DNA of 18,813 bases from Parvibaculum sp040882025. Its GTDB lineage: Bacteria; Pseudomonadota; Alphaproteobacteria; Parvibaculales; Parvibaculaceae. The notes beneath the pieces were generated by a model that saw nothing but the letters and a program-made list of their open reading frames with translations, made no database searches and had not been told where the DNA came from. The stretch's first letter is position 1; every line of letters begins with the position of its first letter. This document shows, piece after piece, positions 1-7,500 of this stretch. The position numbers and the translations under genes are program-made. The DNA lies in the NCBI RefSeq assembly GCF_040882025.1, contig NZ_JBBECC010000144.1:1-18813 (forward strand), read 5' to 3'.

Positions 1-270
1 CCGCAACGCGGCGCCTACGAACGGCTGATCGAGGCGAGCGGGATAGATCCCGGATGTGCTGCAATGTTCGAGGATATCGCACGCAATCTCGAAGTCCCGC
101 ATGCGCTGGGCATGACCACCGTGTGGGTCAGACCGGGAGCGCCTGGTCCGGAACGGCATCAGCAGATTTCGCATGAAGGCGCGGACGGCGTGCATGTCCA
201 CCACGTCACCGACGATCTCAGGAGCTTTCTCGAGGCGCTTGCTCCAGCCGTTTCAACGGCGACCGAATAG
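1..270 (+). CDS. Pyrimidine 5'-nucleotidase, HAD superfamily (C-terminal part)
   Basis: The reading frame is open from base 1 and ends at TAG 268-270, giving the last 89 residues; the 5' end lies outside the window. The fragment has the HAD motif IV region MFEDIARNL (visible residues 22-30) followed by PHALGMTTVWV. This matches the C-terminal end of the pyrimidine 5'-nucleotidase group of HAD hydrolases, which dephosphorylate nucleoside monophosphates in the cytoplasm using Mg2+ and an Asp nucleophile. The nucleophile (motif I) and the cap domain are not visible, so the substrate is inferred from family resemblance only. The ATG at 64 is internal, because the sequence before it is in frame and family-like. 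The end overlaps the end of mutL by 18 bp, tail to tail. Confidence 0.8.
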   Translation, partial: PQRGAYERLIEASGIDPGCAAMFEDIARNLEVPHALGMTTVWVRPGAPGPERHQQISHEGADGVHVHHVTDDLRSFLEALAPAVSTATE

Positions 271-2067
271 ACGTTCGATGTCGGCGAGCTTCAGTTCGAC
301 ATAGGTCGGGCGGCCGTGATTGCACTGCCCCGAATGCGGTGTCGCCTCCATCTCGCGGAGCAGCGCGTTCATCTCCTCGGCGGTCAGGCGGCGGCCGGCC
401 CGCACCGAACCGTGGCAGGCGATGGTGCCGCATACCTCTTCCAGTCTTTCCTTCAACGACAAGGCCTCGTCGAGTTCAGAGAGATCGTCGGCGAGATCGC
501 GAACAAGACCTGCAACATCGAGCTTCCCGAAAATCGCCGGCACTTCGCGCACAATGATGGCGCCCGAGCCAAAGGCTTCGAGCACGAAACCGAGTTCGGC
601 CAACTCTCCGGCTCGGGCTGTCAACCGCGCCGCTTCGGCCTCGTCGAGATCGACCACTTCCGGAATCAGCAGGAGCTGCCGCGCGACGCCGCGCGTTTCC
701 ATCGCCTTTTTCATGCGTTCGTAGACGAGGCGCTCATGGGCGGCGTGCTGGTCGACGATGACGATGCCGTCTGCCGTCTGGGCAACGACATAGGTTTCGT
801 GAAGCTGACCCCGCGCGACGCCGAGCGGCCGGGCCACATCGGCGCCGTTGCCGGCATCTGCGCGCAAATCCGGCGCCGGCTCGACGCGGGCGCCATGGCC
901 ACCCAGATCGGCAAAGGCTCCTTGCCAATCACTTCCATTTTCGGCAAGGCCGCGCGGCGGCGTGACATTCGGCGAATAGGCAAACGAACGCGCAGCCACA
1001 CCTGGACGCAATGCTCCCAGCGCCGCGCCTGCCACCGTGGTCGAGGCGCGGTGGCCGGCACCCGCCAACGCATGCTTCAACGCTCCCACAATCAGCCCGC
1101 GGACAAGGCCCGCATCGCGGAACCGCACTTCGGCCTTGGCCGGGTGGACATTCACATCGACATCGACGGGATCGATGTCGACGAAAAGCGCCACCGCCGG
1201 ATGCCGGTCGCGCGCCAGGAAGTCGGCATAGGCGCCGCGCACCGCGCCGATGATCAGCTTGTCGCGCACGGGGCGGCCATTGACGAAAAGAAACTGCATC
1301 TGTGCTGTGCCGCGATTATAGGTCGGCAGACCGGCGAAGCCTGAAAGGCCGACGCCTTCCCGCACAGCATCGATGGACAACGCGTTTTCGGCGAAGTCAC
1401 GCCCCATGATCGCGCCCAGCCGGGCAAGGCGGCCGCTCGTGCCCGGCAATTCGGGCTCGAGCCGAAGCAGATGCCGCCCACCACTCGTCAGCGTGAAGCC
1501 CGTTTCGGCATTCGCCATGGCGAGGCGCTTTACCACATCGGATACGGCAAGGGCCTCGGCCCGCTCGCTTTTCATAAATTTGAGGCGTGCGGGCGTCGCA
1601 TAAAAGAGATCCCGCACCTCGACGACGGTGCCGGATTTGCCGGGCGCCGGCTCGACCGCACCGACCTGACCGCCCTCGACCGAAATCCGATAAGCGTTCG
1701 CACCGTTGCGCGGGCGGCTGACGATCGCAAGACGGGCGACCGCGCCGATCGACGGCAGCGCCTCGCCGCGAAAGCCCAGAGTCGCAATGTTGTGGAGGTC
1801 CTCACGGCCGTCGCCATCGACACCGAGCTTCGAGGTCGCGTGACGTTCGACGGCCAGCATCAGTTCCTCGGCGCTCATGCCGAAACCGTCATCGGCGATG
1901 CGGATCAGGTCGCGGCCGCCGGCATCGATTGCGATATCGATATGGCGGGCACCGGCATCGAGCGCATTCTCGACCAGCTCCTTCACCGCACTGGCCGGCC
2001 GCTCGACCACTTCGCCGGCGGCAATGCGGTTGATCGTCCCCTCGCTGAGGCGGCGGATACGGGTCAT
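253..2067 (-). CDS. mutL: DNA mismatch repair protein MutL
   Basis: The protein has 604 residues. The N-terminal GHKL ATPase has KELVENALDAGA (29-40, catalytic Glu30), DDGFG (59-63) and GFRGEAL (98-104). NVHPAKAEVRF (306-316) closes the transducer domain. After a Gly/Ala/Pro-rich linker (about 340-415), the C-terminal domain carries DQHAAHERLVYE (439-450), which fits the DQHA(X)2E(X)4E endonuclease motif, plus ACHGSVRAG (550-558) and GQCNHGRPT (580-588). It should therefore be a nicking MutL, the type used where MutH is absent; E. coli MutL lacks this motif. I chose ATG 2067, giving MTRIRRLSEG; the frame stays open to 2172 but those extra residues lie inside pgi and do not resemble MutL. The start is 7 bp after the pgi stop with only a distant GGGAG, so translational coupling is likely. 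Confidence 0.97.
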   Translation of the reverse strand: MTRIRRLSEGTINRIAAGEVVERPASAVKELVENALDAGARHIDIAIDAGGRDLIRIADDGFGMSAEELMLAVERHATSKLGVDGDGREDLHNIATLGFRGEALPSIGAVARLAIVSRPRNGANAYRISVEGGQVGAVEPAPGKSGTVVEVRDLFYATPARLKFMKSERAEALAVSDVVKRLAMANAETGFTLTSGGRHLLRLEPELPGTSGRLARLGAIMGRDFAENALSIDAVREGVGLSGFAGLPTYNRGTAQMQFLFVNGRPVRDKLIIGAVRGAYADFLARDRHPAVALFVDIDPVDVDVNVHPAKAEVRFRDAGLVRGLIVGALKHALAGAGHRASTTVAGAALGALRPGVAARSFAYSPNVTPPRGLAENGSDWQGAFADLGGHGARVEPAPDLRADAGNGADVARPLGVARGQLHETYVVAQTADGIVIVDQHAAHERLVYERMKKAMETRGVARQLLLIPEVVDLDEAEAARLTARAGELAELGFVLEAFGSGAIIVREVPAIFGKLDVAGLVRDLADDLSELDEALSLKERLEEVCGTIACHGSVRAGRRLTAEEMNALLREMEATPHSGQCNHGRPTYVELKLADIERLFGRR

Positions 2068-2074
2068 GCGCGGG

Positions 2075-3406
2075 TCAGACGCTCCCTTGCGCGAGATATT
2101 CCCGGGCGAGCAATTTTCCCTCTTCCACCGCCGGCTGGTCGAACGGATCGACACCCAGCATGTCGCCGGCAATCATCGTTTCCAGCATAAAGTGCATGAA
2201 AAGCGCACCGAGTACGCGTTCATTGAGGGCAGGCAGATGGAAGGTACGGACGGGTCTACCGTTTTTTGCCAGCGTGTCCGCCGTTGCGCGCTGCTCGGCG
2301 TCGACGAGATCGCCGACCGTCCGGCCGCCAAGAAAAGCAAAGCCCGTGCCTTCAGCGAGTGCCGCATTCGCCATTGGACCCTTGCCTTTGGCCTCGGTCA
2401 TGAAGACGGTGAAAAGCTTGTCGCGCGGACCGTCGAGCCAGAGTTGCAACTGGCTGTGCTGATCCACGGGGCCGAGCGCCTTGACCGGCGTCGTGCCCTT
2501 GCCGTTCTTGCCGAGGCTTTCGGCCCAGAGCTGGCAATGCCAGGAAAGAAAGCGCTCCAGCCGGTCGGCATAGGCCAGAAAAACCGAGATGCCGGCGCCC
2601 TTCGTTTGCGCCAGCGCCAGCGAAAGAGCCGCCCCCGCTGCGGGCGCCACGTCCCTTGCGGGCGCACCGGACAGGACCGGTGCCAGCACGGATGCCGCGC
2701 CTTCGCGCACCGCCGCAATGTCGAGGCCCATCAGGCATGCGGGCAGCAGACCGACATTGGTGAGCACCGCATAGCGCCCGCCGACACCCGGATCGTGATC
2801 GAGCGTCGGGAAATCATATGCTTCGGCCAGTGCGCGCATCGGGTTCGACTTGCCGTTCTTCGCCGGTTCCGTCAGCACCGCGAAGTGGTGTTTCATATAT
2901 TGTCCGCCGCCGGCCTTTTCGATGGCGCTCATGGCGGCGAGCGTCTGGATCGCCGGTTCGACGGTGCCGCCCGATTTCGAAACCACCAGAAACCGCGTGG
3001 TGCGCAGATCGGCGTTCGAGAGCGCCGCCTCCATGGTGGCGGCGTCGAGATTGTCGGGAACATGAATGCGGACGCCCTTCTGGACATGCGCCTGCGTGCC
3101 CCAGCCCGTCAGCTGCGCCAGCGCCTGTGCGCCGAGCGCCGAGCCGCCAATGCCGAAGATAAAAAGATCGGTCGTATTGTCGAGCAGCGTCGCCGCGACG
3201 GTTTCGATCGCAGGAAAGTCGTCGCGCCGCGCCGGCACGTGGAGCAGCGGCAGCGAACCGTCATCATGCGCCTTGCGGAGCTTTTCCAGCGCCTTTTCCG
3301 CCTTGCCCAACGCCGCCTCATAGTCGGGCCGCGCAAGCCCGCCTTCGCCGATGGCGTCGCTGAAGCAGGCATCGATCGACTGGGTATAGGGCGCAGCAAC
3401 GGCCAT
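2075..3406 (-). CDS. pgi: Glucose-6-phosphate isomerase
   Basis: The protein has 443 residues and interconverts glucose-6-phosphate and fructose-6-phosphate in the cytoplasm. Two SIS-type sugar-isomerase folds are indicated by FGIGGSALG (84-92), SKSGGTVE (143-150) and VGGRYAVLT (208-216). QLWAESLGKNGKG (292-304) should carry the catalytic Glu296, and GPVDQHSQLQ (312-321) a conserved His317. The C-terminal signature DPFDQPAVEEGK ends at Lys431. It is about 100 residues shorter than the E. coli enzyme, as in the short Pgi type common in bacteria outside the enterics. The ATG at 3406 has GGAAA about 8 bases upstream. A 101-bp space separates it from the M16 gene upstream, so it may have its own promoter; mutL follows 7 bp after its stop. 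Confidence 0.96.
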   Translation of the reverse strand: MAVAAPYTQSIDACFSDAIGEGGLARPDYEAALGKAEKALEKLRKAHDDGSLPLLHVPARRDDFPAIETVAATLLDNTTDLFIFGIGGSALGAQALAQLTGWGTQAHVQKGVRIHVPDNLDAATMEAALSNADLRTTRFLVVSKSGGTVEPAIQTLAAMSAIEKAGGGQYMKHHFAVLTEPAKNGKSNPMRALAEAYDFPTLDHDPGVGGRYAVLTNVGLLPACLMGLDIAAVREGAASVLAPVLSGAPARDVAPAAGAALSLALAQTKGAGISVFLAYADRLERFLSWHCQLWAESLGKNGKGTTPVKALGPVDQHSQLQLWLDGPRDKLFTVFMTEAKGKGPMANAALAEGTGFAFLGGRTVGDLVDAEQRATADTLAKNGRPVRTFHLPALNERVLGALFMHFMLETMIAGDMLGVDPFDQPAVEEGKLLAREYLAQGSV

Positions 3407-3507
3407 GCGGATTTTCCAATCTGGAATCTGAAACGTACCGGAATCGGCGCGGCACGCAGAAGCCTAACAAGAAGCCACGCGGCCAGCCAGAGGCCCGCCA
3501 GACGCCG

Positions 3508-4884
3508 CTAGTGCTGCCGGTCAGGCGCCGCGGATGGCGCCATATCGCCGGTTTCCGGAAGATTCTCGACCGTCGGCGAGAGATTCGGCCGGCCGACAAT
3601 TGCAACCACCAGATCGTCCGCCCGCAAGAGACGCGCAGCGACACGCGCAATGTCGTCCTGCGTTACTTCCTCGATCAGGCCGTTGCGGCGTTTCACATAA
3701 TCGATGCCGAGGTTCTCGGTCTGAATACCGATCAGCTGATTAGCGATGGAGCTGTTGGACGTAAAGCGCAGCGGGTAGGAGCCGGTGAGATAAGTCTTGG
3801 CGTCGGCAAGTTCCTCGGCCGAGACGCCCTCCTCCGCCATGCGCCGCAGTTCACCGCGAATGATCGCCAGCGACTGACCGACACGCTCGTTGCGCGTCGC
3901 CACCTGGCCGAACATCATGGCGGCCCTTTTCAAGGGTGAAAGCGATGTGCCGACCGAATAGGCAAGGCCGCGCTTTTCCCGCACTTCCGTCATCAATCGC
4001 GAGGAAAAGCTGCCGCCGCCCAGAATGTAATTCATCATAAAGGCCGGAATGAAATCCGGATCGTCGCGCGCCATGCCTTGCGAACCGAAGATAACGACGC
4101 TCTGCGGAAAATCGCGCTCGACGACGACGGTCTGCGCGCCTTTCGCCACTTCGACTGTGGGAATATCCGGCAATACAGCCTCGGCCGGCAAGACGCCGAA
4201 GGTCAGGTCGAGCAGAGCGCCGAGTTCTTCGGCCGAGATCGGACCGACCACCGCAATTTTCATATTGTCGCGCGCCAGCACATTTTTGGTGTAGCCGGTC
4301 AGATCGTCCCGCAGGATACGCGGCAAGGTTTCGGGCGTGCCTTGCCCATTCAGCGCGTAAGGATGACTTCCCAAGGCAGCACGATACCAGGCATCGGCCG
4401 CCAGCCAGTCGGGCGACTGACGATTGCGCGCGACCGCCACCCCAATCTGGGCCCGAATGCGCTCGACCACATCGTCGTCGAAACGCGGCTCGGCAATGGC
4501 AAGCGCAAACAGCGCGAAAGCTTCGTCGCGTGCCTCCGCCAGCGTTTTCAGCGAGGCGTTCAAATAGTCATTGTCGACCGAGAACGAGAGCTGCGCGGCA
4601 ATGTCGTCGAGGCGCGCCTGAAAGGCTTGCGAGGGCAGATCGCCCGCGCCTTCGCCGAGAAGCGAGGCCGCCATGTTCGCCGTACCGGCTTTTTCGGCGG
4701 TGTCGGTCGCGGTGCCGCCTTCCCAGGCCACTTCCATCACGATGACGGGGACCGTGCGTTCCTCGACAAGCCAGGCCTCGATGCCGCCGGGGCTGACCAC
4801 GCGTTCGATTTCGAACGCGGCGAGCGGTGTCGCGAGAAGGAGAAATGTCGCCATGAGAGCGCCGAATGGCGCACGGGCGATCAT
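3508..4884 (-). CDS. M16 peptidase family protein, non-zinc partner subunit
   Basis: The protein has 458 residues. A signal peptide is predicted at 1-23 (hydrophobic run MATFLLLATPLAAF at 11-24), so it is probably periplasmic. It has two M16 repeats. Where the HXXEH zinc motif should be (around 68-78) it reads NMAASLLGE, so zinc cannot bind there. The C-terminal half keeps the family signature GGGSFSSRL (289-297) and EKRGLAYSV (303-311), which supply the Arg305/Tyr309 pair that holds substrate in M16 heterodimers. This complements the upstream gene, which has the zinc motif but not that pair; in known two-subunit M16 proteases the subunits split in this way. Start ATG 4884 overlaps the upstream stop (ATGA), with GGGAG 7 bases before it. 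The longer in-frame extension to 4995 lies inside the upstream gene and is Arg-rich noise. Confidence 0.93.
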   Translation of the reverse strand: MIARAPFGALMATFLLLATPLAAFEIERVVSPGGIEAWLVEERTVPVIVMEVAWEGGTATDTAEKAGTANMAASLLGEGAGDLPSQAFQARLDDIAAQLSFSVDNDYLNASLKTLAEARDEAFALFALAIAEPRFDDDVVERIRAQIGVAVARNRQSPDWLAADAWYRAALGSHPYALNGQGTPETLPRILRDDLTGYTKNVLARDNMKIAVVGPISAEELGALLDLTFGVLPAEAVLPDIPTVEVAKGAQTVVVERDFPQSVVIFGSQGMARDDPDFIPAFMMNYILGGGSFSSRLMTEVREKRGLAYSVGTSLSPLKRAAMMFGQVATRNERVGQSLAIIRGELRRMAEEGVSAEELADAKTYLTGSYPLRFTSNSSIANQLIGIQTENLGIDYVKRRNGLIEEVTQDDIARVAARLLRADDLVVAIVGRPNLSPTVENLPETGDMAPSAAPDRQH

Positions 4885-6263
4885 GCGCCCTCTCCCGGCA
4901 GCAATTCGCCGGTTACGGAAACGCGCCCGGACAGAACCGAACGCGCCGCGTCGACGACGTCGTCCGCCGTGACGGCACGGATCCGATCGGGCCATTCGTG
5001 AATATCGGCCACCGACATGCCGGTCATCAGGCCCTCACCATAGGCATAGGCCATGCTGCGCTGGCTGTCGCGGGCGTAGACGGCGCCTGCTGCGATAACC
5101 GTCTTTGCGCGCTCGAGTTCTTCATCCGTCACGCCGTCTGCGAGCAGAAGCCCGATTTCGGCATCGACCGCCTTTTCGAGGTCGGCGAGCGCACCGCCGA
5201 CGCGCGGCAAGGCATAGAGGCCGAATTTGCCGGCATCGAGACGGCTACCCTCATACCAGGCGCCGATGCTGGCCGCGATGCCCTGCGTTATCACCAGATT
5301 TCGATAAAGGCGGCTCGTCTGTCCGCCACCGAGAATTTCCGCCAGAACGTCGAAGGCTGCGCCTTCGCGGGCACCGGCGCCGGCATAGTCCGGCGCGGGA
5401 TAAAAGCGCAGCCATGTCGGTTCCTGCACGCGATCGTCGCGGCGAACGACGCGGCGGTCCGCGTCCGGCCACACGACCGGCGCCCGTTCGCGCTCGAAAG
5501 TCGGCGCGCGTTGCGCGATGGACCCGTAATATTTTTCCGCCAGAGGCCGCAATTCGTCGAGCCCGATATCGCCGGCGACGATCAGCGTTGCATTGTTGGG
5601 CGTGTAGAAGCGATCGTAGAAGTCGAGGGCATCTTCTGTCGTCAGTTCCGCTATTTCTTCCTTGTGGCCGATAATGTCGCGACCATATGGATGAGCGTCG
5701 TAGAGGGCTGCGTTCATTTCGGCCTGCAGCAGCGACATCGGGCTGTTCTCGATCCGCGTCCGCTGCTCTTCCAGAACGACATCGCGCTCCGGCAGCACCT
5801 CGGCATCGGTGAGCTTAAGACCGGTCATGCGATCCGCCTCCATCTCCATAACGAGCGGCAGACGATCCTTGGCAATGACCTGAAAATAGGCGGTGAAATC
5901 GTAATGCGTGAAGGCATTGTCCTGGCCGCCATTGCGCGCGACGATGCGCGAGAACTGGCCGGGCGCGATGTCCTTTGTGCCTTTGAACATCAGGTGCTCG
6001 AGGAAATGCGCGAGACCTGTCTTGCCGGGCGTTTCGTCAGCCGCGCCGACGCGGTACCAAACCATATGGGTGACGACGGGCGCACGGTGATCGGGGATCG
6101 CCAGCACTTCCATGCCATTGGCGAGGCGAAAACTCAGCGGCGCGCCCGAAACGGCCTCGCCGCCGCTGCGCCAAAACCAGACCGCCGCGCCAAGCACAAC
6201 GATCAGAATGACGGCAAGAGCGGAGCCTAGAACGCGCGGCGCGAGAAATCGGGACCGGGACAA
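4881..6263 (-). CDS. M16 zinc metallopeptidase, membrane-anchored or secreted, catalytic subunit
   Basis: The protein has 460 residues. A hydrophobic segment at 12-30 follows basic residues, giving either an N-terminal membrane anchor or an uncleaved signal, with the catalytic part in the periplasm. The inverted zinc motif HFLEH is at 86-90 (His86, Glu89, His90), and Glu166 in LEEQR, 76 residues on, is the expected third ligand. The second half has ILGGGQTSRL but TQGIAASIGA in place of the Arg/Tyr motif, so it probably works with the downstream partner. The start is TTG at 6263: no ATG or GTG lies in frame nearby, GGAG sits 7 bases upstream, and translation from it gives a good signal/anchor. 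It precedes its partner with a 4-bp ATGA overlap. The family degrades peptides and small proteins; the natural substrate cannot be told. Confidence 0.94.
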   Translation of the reverse strand: MSRSRFLAPRVLGSALAVILIVVLGAAVWFWRSGGEAVSGAPLSFRLANGMEVLAIPDHRAPVVTHMVWYRVGAADETPGKTGLAHFLEHLMFKGTKDIAPGQFSRIVARNGGQDNAFTHYDFTAYFQVIAKDRLPLVMEMEADRMTGLKLTDAEVLPERDVVLEEQRTRIENSPMSLLQAEMNAALYDAHPYGRDIIGHKEEIAELTTEDALDFYDRFYTPNNATLIVAGDIGLDELRPLAEKYYGSIAQRAPTFERERAPVVWPDADRRVVRRDDRVQEPTWLRFYPAPDYAGAGAREGAAFDVLAEILGGGQTSRLYRNLVITQGIAASIGAWYEGSRLDAGKFGLYALPRVGGALADLEKAVDAEIGLLLADGVTDEELERAKTVIAAGAVYARDSQRSMAYAYGEGLMTGMSVADIHEWPDRIRAVTADDVVDAARSVLSGRVSVTGELLPGEGA

Positions 6264-6328
6264 TACTTCACTCCAAAAGGCCGGGCGTCAGGGCACCGGC
6301 CCCCAAAGCGGCGGGAAACGCCACACGC

Positions 6329-6913
6329 TCAGAAAATGCCGGAGAACCAGCCTTCTTTTTTGGGCGTCACGGTCGGCGTTTCACCTTCCGTCACAGCCTT
6401 GCCCTCGGCTTCGTTCTGCTGAATGCGCTGGGCCTCGGCGCGCGAGTCGACCAGACGCTCGTCGGGCGGTGTGCCGGGCTTGCGCCAGAAGATCACGTCG
6501 TCGACAAATGTCTTGTCCTGTTCGATCAGCGAGCGCGTTTCGCTATTGACGACCTGGCGGATGCGCGGATCGGCCGCGTCGGCGCCCGTGTTCGCCAGAA
6601 GAACGCGTTCGCCTTCGGTGACGCCCTGGCTTGCCGGGTCGCTCACTTCGACATTGCCTGTCAGCGCGCGCTGTGCGCCGACTGAGGGCTGCAAATTCGC
6701 TTCCTGCGGACGCGGCGCGCCGGGCTGCGGCGGACGCAGCGAGAAATCCGGTGGCATGACCAGCGGCGCCTTGGTGACGATCGTGAACTCGTCCGGAGCG
6801 GACTTGCCATAACCCAACGTGTCGCTAAGGCTGTCGCCGCCACACGCCGTCAGCGAGAAGGCAAGCGCGGCCAGAAGGCCGGCGCGGCAGAGGTTTTTCG
6901 GTTCGGTGATCAC
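6329..6913 (-). CDS. DUF3035-type outer-membrane lipoprotein, possible BamF
   Basis: The protein has 194 residues. The start is GTG 6913, preceded by GAGGGAG at 9 bases; it gives a lipoprotein signal peptide with lipobox LTAC and Cys24 followed by GGDSL. The mature part is Pro/Gln-rich (about 50-75: KAPLVMPPDFSLRPPQPGAP), then acidic and polar, with no enzyme motif. KAPLVMPPDFSLRPP is typical of the alphaproteobacterial DUF3035 family. As I recall, some members are annotated as BamF, a lipoprotein of the beta-barrel assembly complex described in Caulobacter; that assignment is recalled, not tested here. It lies 31 bp after lspA, whose product would process this lipoprotein, and just before two envelope M16 peptidases, which suggests a role in envelope assembly or quality control. 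Confidence 0.82.
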   Translation of the reverse strand: MITEPKNLCRAGLLAALAFSLTACGGDSLSDTLGYGKSAPDEFTIVTKAPLVMPPDFSLRPPQPGAPRPQEANLQPSVGAQRALTGNVEVSDPASQGVTEGERVLLANTGADAADPRIRQVVNSETRSLIEQDKTFVDDVIFWRKPGTPPDERLVDSRAEAQRIQQNEAEGKAVTEGETPTVTPKKEGWFSGIF

Positions 6914-6944
6914 GTCGGTCAACTCCCTCGCGGTGGCGCGCCGC

Positions 6945-7496
6945 TCAAGCGGCCTTGTCGCCTGCATTTCCGCCTTTTTTGTCCTTCGCGCCAAGGCCAA
7001 ACGCCTGCGGCCAGAGCGAATCCAAAAGGATCAGCATCACACCCAGAACGATCCAGATGTCGGCAATATTGAAGATATACCAGTAAAATCCGAAGGCGTG
7101 AAAACTAAAAAAGTCCGCAACGGCGCCGTAAACGAGGCGGTCGGCGACGTTGCCGACGGCACCGCCGATAATCAGACCGATAGCTAGTGCGATCGCCCGA
7201 TGCTCGGCTCGCGCCAGCCAGAGGCCCAAGCCGAAAATCACGGCAAGTGCGAAGGAAACGAGGATCAGGACGCCGAGGGCCGTTTCGGCCTGGAAAAGGC
7301 CATAGCTGACACCCTTGTTCCAGGCCATGACCAGATCGAAAAAGGACGTCACTTCGACGCGGCCGCGAGAACCGATCTCGTAAATATCGAGCATCCACCA
7401 TTTGTGGAGGCGATCGATCAGAAAACCGGCGATGGCGACGGCGAAGCCGAACAGCGACAAGGGGCCCCAGAAGGTTTCGCGCAAGAGACGTTCCAT
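6945..7496 (-). CDS. lspA: Lipoprotein signal peptidase (signal peptidase II)
   Basis: The protein has 183 residues with four hydrophobic segments (about 12-28, 73-94, 101-115 and 141-159), as expected for the inner-membrane aspartyl peptidase that cleaves prolipoproteins after lipid attachment. Family motifs are present: WNKGVSYGLF (59-68, Asn60), GNVADR (115-120), then the catalytic pair Asp128 in GAVADFF and Asp146 in FNIADIW. The C-terminus is a Lys/Gly-rich polar tail. ATG 7496 is chosen because GGGGAG lies 9 bases upstream and the start is 4 bp after the ileS stop; the frame upstream is ileS sequence in another phase. The ileS-lspA pairing is common in proteobacteria, and the next gene is a lipoprotein, a likely substrate. 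Confidence 0.97.
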   Translation of the reverse strand: MERLLRETFWGPLSLFGFAVAIAGFLIDRLHKWWMLDIYEIGSRGRVEVTSFFDLVMAWNKGVSYGLFQAETALGVLILVSFALAVIFGLGLWLARAEHRAIALAIGLIIGGAVGNVADRLVYGAVADFFSFHAFGFYWYIFNIADIWIVLGVMLILLDSLWPQAFGLGAKDKKGGNAGDKAA

Positions 7497-7500
7497 TGCG

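Noticed and set aside
316..1344. 342-codon plus-strand ORF
   Set aside because: Antisense shadow of mutL.
2068..2172. 35-residue N-terminal extension of MutL
   Set aside because: It overlaps pgi in another frame and does not resemble MutL; MTRIRRLSEG is the normal beginning.
1877..3511. 544-codon plus-strand ORF across mutL and pgi
   Set aside because: Antisense shadow over two clear genes, Arg-rich and without motifs.
4866..6230. 454-codon plus-strand ORF
   Set aside because: Antisense to the catalytic M16 peptidase, whose HFLEH motif and operon position are convincing.
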